21,891 nucleotides of DNA from the NCBI GenBank assembly GCA_000444245.1, contig ATSW01008714.1:1-21891 (forward strand), given 5' to 3'. This DNA is from Botryllus schlosseri (lineage: Eukaryota; Chordata; Ascidiacea; Stolidobranchia; Styelidae). Under the pieces are notes generated by a model. It saw only the letters and a list, made by a program, of their open reading frames with translations, searched no databases and had not been told where the DNA came from. Numbering within the stretch: position 1 is the first letter of the stretch; every line of letters starts with the position of its first letter. The position numbers and the translations under genes were made by a program. Positions 7,149 to 18,300 of this stretch are shown one piece after another.

Positions 7149-8421
7149 CAGGGGCGGGCAACATACGGCTCCCGAAGGGATTTTGACCGGCTCGCTGAGA
7201 GTTTTTACTCTGAAAGTGAAATTTTATTCTGAAAGTTTTAGCAAATTTTATGCGTCACAGAATGAATCCAAGTTTGCCCATCTGAGAAAGATGGACATTA
7301 AACTACTTGCTCTGTTCGGGTCTACCTACATTTCGACCATGAACCAGTGTTGGGATGACTCGACGCTTCAGAAATACAGACCGAAGCAAAATGTACGAGT
7401 CAATTTCAAGTCATCCAGTAATCGATGTCGACTAAATCGCTGTATCTTGTATATGTTCGGATTGCCAACCAATGAATCAATGATTGCGTGTTTTACCGAT
7501 CCTCCATTGTTATATCACCATCAAATTGATCGCAAACGCAGTGATCGGAGCTTATACAACAGCTTACATTGTCGTAGATTTGCTCACCTCAACCAACCTT
7601 CTTGTATATAATTTAAATCAAACGAATATCGCTCATGCGTTTATAATTGTATATCGTGGATAAGTAGGTGGGTAGGGTATTGAACTATATCATTTTTAAA
7701 GTTTCTGAGGTTTCTTATGTTATCCTGTATTTTGGTTCATATTTAAAGACTGAGGCTATATCGCTATACTTGCGTAGTTGAGCAGTTTTGCGTATGCGTG
7801 AGCGATACAGCGCCTTTCGCGCGTATGATCAACTCTAATTCGTTCCTCGATTCAGAATATATGGGTACTTCATCTGTATACTGTTAGCAAAATGTAATGA
7901 CTTTGAATCAGGTCTAGTACTTGACTAGTGACTTGACTTGACTTGACTTGACTTGACTCGACTCGAGTCACCTCCAAAAATTGAGTGACTTGACTTGACC
8001 CGAGTCACCTTTGAAAATCGAGTTACTTGACTTGACTCGAGTCAAAATGTGCAATGACTCGATATGACTTGTGACTCGAAGGTAGTAACCACGAACATTA
8101 ACGAGGACGGCTGCGTTCCAATATAACTGATGTTCTCGTACTGTCTTTACTAAGGTTTTCCGCATAGGACATGCAACCAGAGTTCCAAAAACTAGTTGAT
8201 AATATTAAACGACCGCAGATGTCTGATTGACTTCAATTATAGCTGTTGTAAATAAATTCATTAAATAATGTTTTTGGTCTCTATGCTTTAAACTTGAAGT
8301 TTACATTAAATACAATTGATTTCTCGTATAGGTGGATAATGTGTATATTCTGTAATCCGGCCCGCCAAGTGCTTCATTTTCCCATATCCGGCCCGCCGAC
8401 CGGAGAAGTTGCTTGCCCCTG
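7149..8421 (+). mobile_element. hAT element with transposase remnant, nested
   Basis: The left end CAGGGGCGGGCAACATACGG and the right end GAAGTTGCTTGCCCCTG are inverted hAT termini (CAGGGGCRRGCAAC). The flanks CCATATGT (7141-7148) and CCATACGT (8422-8429) are an 8-bp target duplication with one mismatch. Between 7255 and 7345 a plus-strand frame reads LRKMDIKLLALFGSTYIS, matching the C-terminal dimerisation region of hAT transposases (typically L-R-x-x-A-L-x-x-L-S-x-F-G-S-T-Y-x-C-E). The remnant lies next to the left end and reads away from it, so the element is internally deleted or rearranged. The open frame continues to 7611 without further recognisable transposase. Not autonomous. Confidence 0.8.
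7917..8082. repeat. GACTT/GACTC pentanucleotide-rich tract
   Basis: A run of GACTT units from about 7929 passes into GACTC/ACTCGAGTC units and continues in degenerate form to about 8082. It lies inside the 7149-8421 transposon. The same words occur at the right edge of the window (21848-21891) and in the palindromic element at 2897-2981. Confidence 0.85.
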
Positions 8422-8540
8422 CCATACGTCCTTCTTTTCCAGGAAACTGAAAAATGTGTCCTCCTTTATGGCAATTCGTCCTCCTCCAGCTTTTACAGCT
8501 AAGGTAATGGTCAGGGTCAACAGAAAAGCTGCATAAATGA
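8422..8540. mobile_element. Inner part of the split GGTTACCATACGTCC repeat
   Basis: It starts CCATACGTCCTTCTTTTCC and continues with AAAAATGTGTCCTCC and AATTCGTCCTCCTCC, i.e. repeated TCCTC words as in the inverted copy near 18690-18801. The terminal bases of this repeat are on the other side of the hAT at 7134-7148. Its far end was not found, so the right boundary is approximate. Confidence 0.5.
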
Positions 8541-9304
8541 CGTAAAATAGGAATATCCATGACCCTACATCATAGTCCACTCAGAGACTGGATATTCAGA
8601 CTCTGTTGCCCTCTCTGGCCCTTTCACTGTAGGCCTACACATGATATAACATCCAGTGTTAAGGCATTCCGATGCGGATGTACTTGTTTGGTCGAAATGA
8701 ATTCCACTTCTCACTCAATGCTTAATGAAGCACACCATATCTACGGATGAAAAAAGGCTAAAGAAAGGACATCTGATGCAATTTACATTACAAGTGCCTA
8801 CAGAACCAAAGAACCATAAGCCATTAAAATAAAATGTATACAAATGCTTATGCTTTAAGATTGTAGAGTCGAGGTACCAAGACAGAGATTTGGGGTTGTA
8901 AGCGATGTCATAGCTTGATGGCGGCAAATTAGCCATCAAAATTTTCTAGTTGAGCATGAGCTGTGATTTGTTTTCACTAGCTGTCACGATGAATATTCAT
9001 TACTTCATGTTATTGATTTAAAAAGATTCACCAACCGTATTCCAAATATTCATAGTGGTGAAGCCTATGGTTGCGGGCTATTTTAGAGTTATTGCTGTTG
9101 GTGTAACCATCAATTGGCATTGCCTGCATGATCCTTGCTTGTGTTGCCTTCTTTGGTATTTCCACCTGTGCTCTTCCTGTGACATGAAACCTCATTATTT
9201 TATTCCCAGCCTTTGCACGTGTTTTTGAAATTGTTTTTAAGATGTGGGTTTTCTTCCTGTTGACCAGGGTGTAGGCTGGTAGGTTTTGTTTTCAAACCTA
9301 CGAT
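8541..9304. other. Upstream flank of SKI3, no gene seen
   Basis: No coding sequence or RNA gene was recognised. This must hold the SKI3 promoter and leader, but I see no TATA box or CpG-rich block. A pyrimidine-rich acceptor-like TTTTCTTCCTGTTGACCAG ends at 9267, 37 bases before the start codon, and could be the end of a leader intron or a trans-splice acceptor. Confidence 0.4.
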
Positions 9305-9394
9305 ATGACAAGCAAGGAGGTTAAAGCAAATTTGAAGTCTGCGAAAAGTGCGATTCAAGCCAAAGAATACAAAACCGCTCTCAAGCATTGTGAG
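9305..9394 (+). CDS. TTC37: SKI3 exon 1
   Basis: Start codon at 9305; 30 codons reading [20 protein letters not shown] and then [10 protein letters not shown]. The first TPR helix matches the human N terminus closely (KEYKEALKHC). Ends in phase 0 at GAG|GTAACA. Confidence 0.92.
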
Positions 9395-12300
9395 GTAACA
9401 AATACTTTTAATCTATGGTAAAGAGTTACGTAGACGTTCCAAACATCGAAGACTCCACCGACTCTCATGATGCATAGCCTACTGATAGTGTCAGTTATTA
9501 TTAGTCGTAGTTTGTTTTCTGCAAATTTTTACTATAAAGGTCAAATTTAAATAAAATGACTGCTTTACAGTATACCAATTGCGCCTACTTCAGAGTGAGG
9601 AATATGCTACTGATTTTAATGCAAATTGAATCATGGTAATATTTATGATATGATAGTATGTCCAAATTATATTTATCTCTGAAATGTTTTCTCGATAATA
9701 GCGTGGGTGATGTCTTATCCGGTTGATGAAGTCCCGAATCATGTCACTTGACTTCTCACCTCTCACGAATTAGTAGTAGATGTCATCGACCAAAGTTCAA
9801 ATATCCAGATCAAGCTATCATGATATTTTAACGATATTGTTATTTCAATGTCTTTTCCCCAGGTCATTCTCGGTAAAGATCCGTCCAACTACAACGCTTT
9901 GGTTTTCGCGGGATTGAGCCATTCAGAGACGGGTAACTGTGATGAGGCCCGCACCAGCTACCGGATTGCCATGAAAGTCCAACCAGAGCAGATGTTGGCT
10001 TATCAAGGTAACAAAAACTGTTCTTGCCCTTTATTTTGCCAATGATCCCGATTTTTCCTGTTACCCATTCGGAACGCTCGTGCTCATTCTGACAACTAAT
10101 ATATCATGGGCCCGATTTGATTTTGTCAAAAGTCATCGTTGTTACCAAATTCAATTGGATTTTCACCATCCCGGATTAGCATAAAGAATGGACGATTCCA
10201 CACTATTTTGATAATGTTGCCGCGATTTCCTATTCTATACCGCGCACAATGTTGTTATGTGATATTCTAGGTATATTCAATTTATACGTAAAGCACTGGA
10301 GTAAGACAAAGGAAAAAGATGAACACCTGGAATTGGTGGAAGTTTGTGAAAAACTACTTTCATCGATCGACAGGTAGGATAAGCTACGTTCCTAAATCTC
10401 TTCCAATGAGACCCGACATGTAATTCTGTAATACGGTATTCCGCGTCTTATGTAAATGTGATGCACAATTTACAAAACGGTGATTCAGTCATATTGATTT
10501 GCAGAATCGTTGTGAGAAATTGCATGGAATTCATTGGGATTAATTTTTTAGTTCTTTTGAGTTAATTAGTTTTGATTTTGTTTCCTTACTGGTCTTTGTA
10601 GCGGATCGCAGCCTAGGTTTGGGTGTTGAAAATTTCAACTTTTACCTAACGTAACAACAATCTCATCCACTCACTAAAATCAAAATATTCAAAGAATAAT
10701 GGTCTGTTTTACCGCCTTAGACGCTACATGTCGCTTAATCCTAACTCCAATCTAATTCAATCCAATCCTATGATGGCAGGCTGCTAGAGACGGGGCACTC
10801 AAACCATTGCAAAAACTACAAAATCAGGCCTGCTCTGTATCATTGCTAAGTTGCCAAAGACGGCATTATAAATGATATGAGGAAATGGTCAAGGTTACGG
10901 ATCAGTTCCAATAAGGTCACTGCCTCGAAAAACTCAATGACTTCTTCACCCATCAATCAAAACCGCATAAGTAGGCTACCGGTACAAAAAACGTGCGTCC
11001 TATTTGTCCAACTGCCGTATAATTGGCATGGGAACTCAACTCTCTAAGCATGCCAGACCGCGACATATCCACATTCAAGTCAAAATAGCCTACAGCACCT
11101 CATTTTGATCGCTTGTCCTTATTATGTTACCTTCTATTACTTTTCATTCAGTGTGCATGCCTTTTCTTTGCATCGGCTGGCCCAGGGGAGTGTCTGATTT
11201 CAAAGACGTTTCGACACCCTCCTATATGTACAGTGTATCGGAATCGTTCGGTGTTTTGATATGATTGAAATTATCAATAATAAACTGAATTTAAAAATTT
11301 CAGCACCGATGTCAAGAAACGATCGGACATTGTCGCGAATCTTTGTGCCTCTCAGCTGCAGTGTGGTGCTGCCGAAGATGTTCTGGAAAGAGTCAAATCA
11401 GAGTTGGAGCACGTTTCTGGAAATGACGAAGTCCAAGCTGTTTATTATGAACTGGTGTTCCAAGCTTTGCAGATGGCTAAAGGTGGAGATGGAACGGCGA
11501 AATACGATGATCTGGTACGCGAGTGGAATAATTCATGAATTTATATGAATTGGGTGTTTAGCATTATTGGATTATTTTGTTTGTGTTTGCGAATCCCATA
11601 GTACTTTTATGCATCTTCAAAGTTCCGAAACAAAGCTTTCTGTCAAAATTTTTATATTAAGCATCGTTAGCCCAACCAATGGGGCACGTTAATGATCACA
11701 ATCAATACCCATAGTCTATTGATGGTGATATTTAGCTTTAGATTGGTATCGTATCTTCTCGGATACAGTGCAGAAAATCCTTTGACATTTTAAAATGTTG
11801 TCAATTAGGCGATGAAGTACTTAATTAGCTCATCTTTTAGTAGAATATTGTTTGAAATAGGATTGAAATGATTTGCAAATCGCAAAATAGACTGATAAGC
11901 TTTAATCGCTTGGGCACTCAGTGTGTCACGATCACGTTCCTGAAAACATGTTTTGAACAGGTCAATGAGGCATTCCGCCTTATCGAAGATGCTAAGCCAC
12001 AGGACAAATCAGTTTTGCAATATCTTCGATGTTATCTGCTGCATGTAAATCGCGATACGGAACTCGTACGTAGCAAACTGTCCCGTATACTGGACGCGTG
12101 TTCTAAATTGTCGGAAAGTTTCCCAGAAGAATCTTTGCCGTGGGAGGTCATGTGCGAAGCTGTAATACAAAATTGTGAGTATTGTGTGTTGAATCTCCTT
12201 AATGGTTGGACATGGTTATTTACAATCTATGCCAGCACTACAAATACCAATCAGTTCTTCAATACATGATTGCTGCATCTTAGCATGGACTTTGTATTTA

Positions 12301-15300
12301 GCTTTAATGCTATCCGCAGTGATGCGGTTTGAATTTATCATCCTGATATACACAATGCGAGACTTATGTACCTACTTCTGCTCAGCTCCTTTTTTTGTAA
12401 TGCAATGTTTTTTTTTGCTGTAACGTATATTGCTCCATACCGTAAGCCAGTGGTGTGCAACCTTTTTAATAAGCGAGCCACATATAAGTAACTTGTTGTA
12501 ACCGTGGGCCGCGTATTAGCTTACTAGTAGTTGCAAAACACATCTCATTAAGAATTGGTAGTGTCGAAAAGTCTGATCAATAAAGTTTGATCGGGGCCTA
12601 CAATATCATAAGCCCCGGTTCAATATTGGACTGCACATAACACATACCCAGTAGCTAAATCCTGCTTGCAGCTTTCAGCTTGAAGATTAACCTTCAGGTT
12701 ATTGTCACAAGTCGACATCTGCACCTTTTATTGTTTTTTTTTCTGCCCTCTAACAATTATGCTCTACAGGCAGCCAGTTGCATACCCCGCTGTAAGCAAT
12801 GTATGCTGTGATGGATTTTTATGTGTCATATCTATCGTGATTCGCTGGATTAGTGCCTGTTATCTGACCCTAGAAAGCAATATTACAGGTTTGACTTCTA
12901 CAGCAAGTTGTCGTCCGTAAACCCAGTTATTGGCGGTTCATTAGTGGAATGTTTACGTTGCCATTAGTGGCCATCATTTGAGCGAAGTGCGGCGTTGAAG
13001 TGATACTTGAAATGGTTCTTGGCTTTGAGGATCAAAGCAATCGGTGGGAGTGATATCAACAAAATCACTAAACTCCAATCTAAGTTGTGTTTTGCATCTG
13101 AAACCGCTCATACTTCATAACTTGTTTTATGTAATTTCTTTTTTTTTTCAGGCCACCAACCAGTACTGGATGAAGAATCGATAGCCTCCCATCTGAAACT
13201 TTGCGATAGCCCGTATGCCGAAATTTTTTCCGGACACGTCAATTTGAAATTGAAAAGTTTCGAAGAATCTAGCAACCAACTATCGACTTCGATGGCTGGA
13301 TGCTCCAATTTCTTACCCGGCTGGGTTGATCTATGCGAAGCGAGTGTGATGTTGCGAAAATATGCAAACGTGAGGAGCTATGCCAGGTAATTGCCACTTA
13401 TTAGGCCTACTATGCCAACGCTTGAACTGGGCCCCCAATGAACATCTTTGCATGAAAGACAAATCAGGGAACAATCCATCGAACGCATCAGGACATGGGA
13501 TGATTTTTTTAAATAATTTGTCAACTCCAGTCTCAGGGAATTGTAGCTACTTCGTCTAACTTACCTTAACCTTTACTGAACGGCGGGCCTCTATGCAAAA
13601 ATTTGGGTGGATTCACAAAAATGTTCATAAAATCCGAACGCCGGGACTTGAACCAACGACTAAAGTATCGCCAGAATATGCGTTTCAATACGCAACAAAC
13701 TAAGCTAATTTGACGGCGCTTGCGTTGGGATATCATGATGTAATGATCCCGAGTGTTCTCGATTTCTCATCTGAGAAAAGAGAAAATTGGTATTCATTTG
13801 GTCGTGACGCCCTTTCTAATCCTTATTATGTTATAGTGATCGCTTGACCGAATTCTCAGCTATATCATCTCTCGAAAGAGTCCTGAGTGACGTGTTTACC
13901 TTATGTAGTTCTCTAGTAATGAACTCAGAAGTACATGCGATTTGAGCGTGCGTGTTGCGGTTTGCGTAAGATGACTCACACTGCGTGTCGATTACACGTG
14001 GCAGCCACTTCACAGTCACTAAGCTATTGTTTTTGTGATCAATGATAACTAATACAGCATTGTTATCCATGGCATTAGACATCTAGCAAATCTGCCGATT
14101 CGAAAGACAATCATAATACAGGGTATATTGTCTCACATAGGTGACACGCGGGTGTCGTTTCTACGCAGTACAGTGATGTTTTCTTTCATATCTATATGAA
14201 AGGTAATACACATCACCACGTGCGATTTATTGGCGTCAATATGATCGGCATTTATCATTGGCGGGATTATAAATCTTATAAATGGCTGGGTGCATGTGTG
14301 TCGATAGAAGCCATCCACAGCACAGTACTGCAACATCATAAGACCATTATAACACATTATATCTCCGATTAGGTGTAGCGTGTACGACTGTACGTACAGG
14401 GAAGACTTTGCATGTCTGGTCTTGTCGACACACGCAAAATTCGTTTTTCTGTATTCTACCAGCATTTGAACAGGTTATACGTTGCTCGTTGTTTTGGACG
14501 ACACGCCGGCAACCCCTAACATAGTCCAACCACTCACCTACGGTAACTGAAACCAATCGGCCCTTGTAAACTTCAATTATTTGTCTTTCAAATGAATCAT
14601 AAATCGACATTGTCACTGGTATAAACTATCACGCAAATCAAATCGACATGAATCATTTGTATCTCAGGTGAGTCATCCATCAGTAGGATGCCTGGTCATG
14701 ACATATCCATGGTCTGACTTCCTAATCGCAGACTTTCTAGCCCCTAAATTCAAAGTATCGCTACACACTTGGGTTCAATCGTGTTTTACCCACTGCAATA
14801 TTCGTCCACGATCCAATTTTTACACGGGACCATTAAAATGAGACGCTTACCATAAAAAAGCAGCTTGGGCATCTTTAACTTTGATTATACATGATGCGCA
14901 ATGTGGTCCAATCTATCCATCTTTATTAAAAATTTGTGAAGGATAAATTTTCTAAATTTAATACATAAAATGTTTGTGACCGTATGCCCTGGTATCGCCA
15001 TATTAATTTTAAATCGAATCTGTTTCCAGTGGCATATCGTGTCGATATGAGCAATGATAGCTTTTGCAACATAGGTTAGGCTACCAATCATATATTGCTG
15101 CGTTACACGACACACGTAGTTCTATCTGGAAACGACATTTGATGATATTACGTTTAGGAGCGGTCTCGGAGAATACAAAGCCATTTCCAATGGGACACGT
15201 ACTGGATGGCTGCTACGTGTGGCAAACATGGACAAAATTAAATTCAAACTTACAAAAAATCTTGCTGTCGGATTGTGTCACTCTCGTTACCCCGATGACT

Positions 15301-18300
15301 TTGCGAAAGGGATGGTAACTTTCGAAAAAGTAAGGTTATTCAGAAATTGTATATTCATAAACATCATTCTATTTTATTGACTAAATTTGCTATTTAAAAA
15401 ATGGAGTGTTTATAGTATGGGGTATTCAAAATATGGGTAAGTAATGCAGGAACAGGCACAATTTAAAAATAAATCACATAGCCAGTGATTGAGAACTATA
15501 TTCCGTTATGTATCTGACAATATCAGTCCTGATACTGATCGCAAATACATTCATTTTTCTCTCTTATCTCGACAAGTTCCCTGGATCAAGGGACCATAGA
15601 ACTCTACTGTTCGCATGGTTATGTAGCCTGATTGTTTTCAATAATTTATTTGGTTACTAAGTAATTTCTGAATTGTTGGGCTTGCTTGATTTATGTCAAA
15701 GTCAATCAACTGCACAGTAATGTTATATTTACTGCCTGCTGCTTCATACACTCTTAAACTTCATAAATGCAGCGGCCCTTGCCTTTTAATCTGCAAGCGT
15801 GATTACATAAACATCGTCTGCGTGATTGCATAAACATCGTCTGCGTGATCTCAATCAGTACATAGCCTAAATGTCAATATGCCCATTCTATATATGTGGA
15901 ACATGGGGAATTGTAGTGCTGATAAAAGCAAATTTTGATTTATTAAGAATCCTAGTTGTGTATTTACTGAAAGGAGATGTCTTTATGAACATTGGGACTT
16001 GAAATCACATCTGACCTCTAAATATTTACTGTTCTGTTCTTCTATGACCTGCCCTTGATGATATAAACCTGGTATTGCTTTGCTTCGAAATATATGGTAA
16101 TTCACAATGAATAATATTCCAGCTATTAGCAATGGCACCCACCGACGCATCGCTGCATTTGGCTATTGGCGAAGGTCATATTTCACAAAGCGATTTCGCC
16201 AAGGCAATGCAATCAATGCTGAAAGCACAAGAATTGGATCCTAATCAGCAAGATGCTCAAGCCTGGATCGCGTATCTCGATACAAAGGTACCACAAAATA
16301 TATCGATGTTGCTACTAGTGACACAGAGATCCTTTACTACATGGGAATCTGTATGCAGATGGGGAAAATGAAAGAAGAGGGAATCTCACTGTTACAATCC
16401 ATGCAGCCTTCATCTTTAACCATGTATCTGCTTGGGAGAAGTATGTGGGAGGCTGATGGACATTACAGAAAAGAAAAAAAGAATTGCTTCACTGCGCTTG
16501 TGAAGGTTATTTTCATGATTATCTTCACAGTCACTGTTTTTATTTGTGTGGAGTGACGATAGAATGCCAGTCCCTCATTCGAATCTATTTGTGCTCCAGG
16601 TCTGTTTTGGCGGTAATTTAGATTAGTTCCTGAGAAGTCGAGAATCATTTATTCAAACTTTTTCCATGAGTATACGAACATTCGATCTCTTTATCATTTC
16701 TTGCTCCATCGATTATGAAAGTGTGGATAAGGAGTTCCCAAATTTCTTTGAGCGTAGACCCTTTCAAGTATTGTGGGTGGTTGTGCGTACCCCAAAAATT
16801 TCAGCCATTGATGACTGGATGATAATCACCTCAAGCTCTATTTCGGCTATTCCGTGCCTGAAATAAGATAACTAATGACTAAACCCGTTAGTCACATTCC
16901 CACTCAAGACAACAAAGGATAATCTGGTTTTTTAGGCTAGTCTCGTATTGGCGTATTGCCCTTTTACAGACCCGCGATAAGTTTGTGGCCCCATAAAGGA
17001 TCTGTGGACCCCTGTTTAAGAATCCTGGTTTAGATGCAGTTCACTTACTTTACCTGTAGTACCTAGAAACATTGACCTCCATGATCATTTTTGTTAGTCT
17101 TTTCCAAGGCAATGGGAAATTTTTTGTTGCTCTCATTGAGCGTCTGCACACCAATTGCAAATCGTTGGAAAAGTAAGGAGAGTAAGAAAGCACAAAACGG
17201 CTCCATTTCCTATATTGTAAATTATACCAAAATTGCAATAAATGCCTAAATCTGGTATTCAATCAATGCTCCTTGTCAACGGCCCAGAATTCCCAACGTT
17301 ATGCCTGATATGCTGATACACGAAGCAAGTCAATGATGCCAATTTCCTCTGGTAGCTCTGGCACTACACTCTTCAGATGACCGTGTCTCAGTAGGCCTAT
17401 TTCACTGTCTTTTTCTTTAAAAGGCGGCCAAACTAGATCCATGGCGCGGAGACATCTTTTTCTTGCTTGGAAATTTTTACGCCAAAGTGCAAAAAGATAG
17501 TGCCAGAGCGAAGGGATGTTATCAAAAAGCCTACGCGCTCGACCCACAGCATCAGGAAGCGGCTGCTTGCATTGCGGACAGCTATGTGGATGATGGTATG
17601 TGTTTTCCATTAGGGTAATCCAAGAAATTCATGTATTATACACTTGTAGATTATCACCCTTTGTGAATACTGGAAAGTAAAGATATAATAATAATAATCT
17701 TTTAAGACTGTAGAGAAGTAGTTCCCGATCAAATACCACATCCTCTTGTTTGATTGACCATTTCATCTGCTAGGAGTGGAGTTTATCTATTTGTAAACCA
17801 GTGATGTTTTGGCTGGTGAGAGTCTTAGCACCTTTTTGTCACGACTAACAATTTTTCTCAGCACTTTGTTTTGCTGCACTGGTGGTGGGGTGCCAGTGCA
17901 CTGCCTCGAATGATATTTTCATTTCTGTAACCAATGCAACAGTATATTTCAATGAATAGAAGTTCCGTTGACAGACAGCTTAATTACTCGGTGTTTTAGA
18001 ATATTATGGTGCGGTGACAAATCTAATTGCTCCTTTTTGCTAATTAGGCTCAAGCATCCAGATTGTGTGCTTCAACTCATTCAGCAACGTGTTTTAGCCG
18101 CTGTTATACTGGTAATGACAATGTGGGATTGAACATGAGGATTTTGTTTGTTCCAAAACACAGTATCAACACACAGTTTAGACCAGTGATTCCCAACTGC
18201 GGCCCCCAGAGAGCCTTCTTGCGACCCCCAAAATATAGTAAGAAATCGATTTATGACAAAAAAAATAAAACTTATATTTATAAAATACTCTTGCTTGGCT

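Noticed and set aside
9200-9388. A 62-codon minus-strand frame over SKI3 exon 1
   Set aside because: Antisense shadow of the conserved SKI3 start exon, with no homology of its own.
13631-13722. Functional class II tRNA
   Set aside because: The T stem and anticodon stem have several mismatches and no consistent seven-base anticodon loop with U33 is formed.
15064-15318. An 84-codon plus-strand frame over SKI3 exon 7
   Set aside because: A different frame of the same DNA gives SKI3-matching sequence with correct splice phases; this one is a shadow.
15483-15500. CCAGTGATTGAGAACTA as a hAT left end
   Set aside because: No inverted partner in the same intron; pairing it with the end near 17023 would require the element to swallow SKI3 exon 8.
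16288-16318. A 31-bp GT-AG micro-intron to explain the frame offset in exon 8
   Set aside because: Removing it places a TGA stop at the junction, so it does not restore the frame, and it is too short to be spliced normally.
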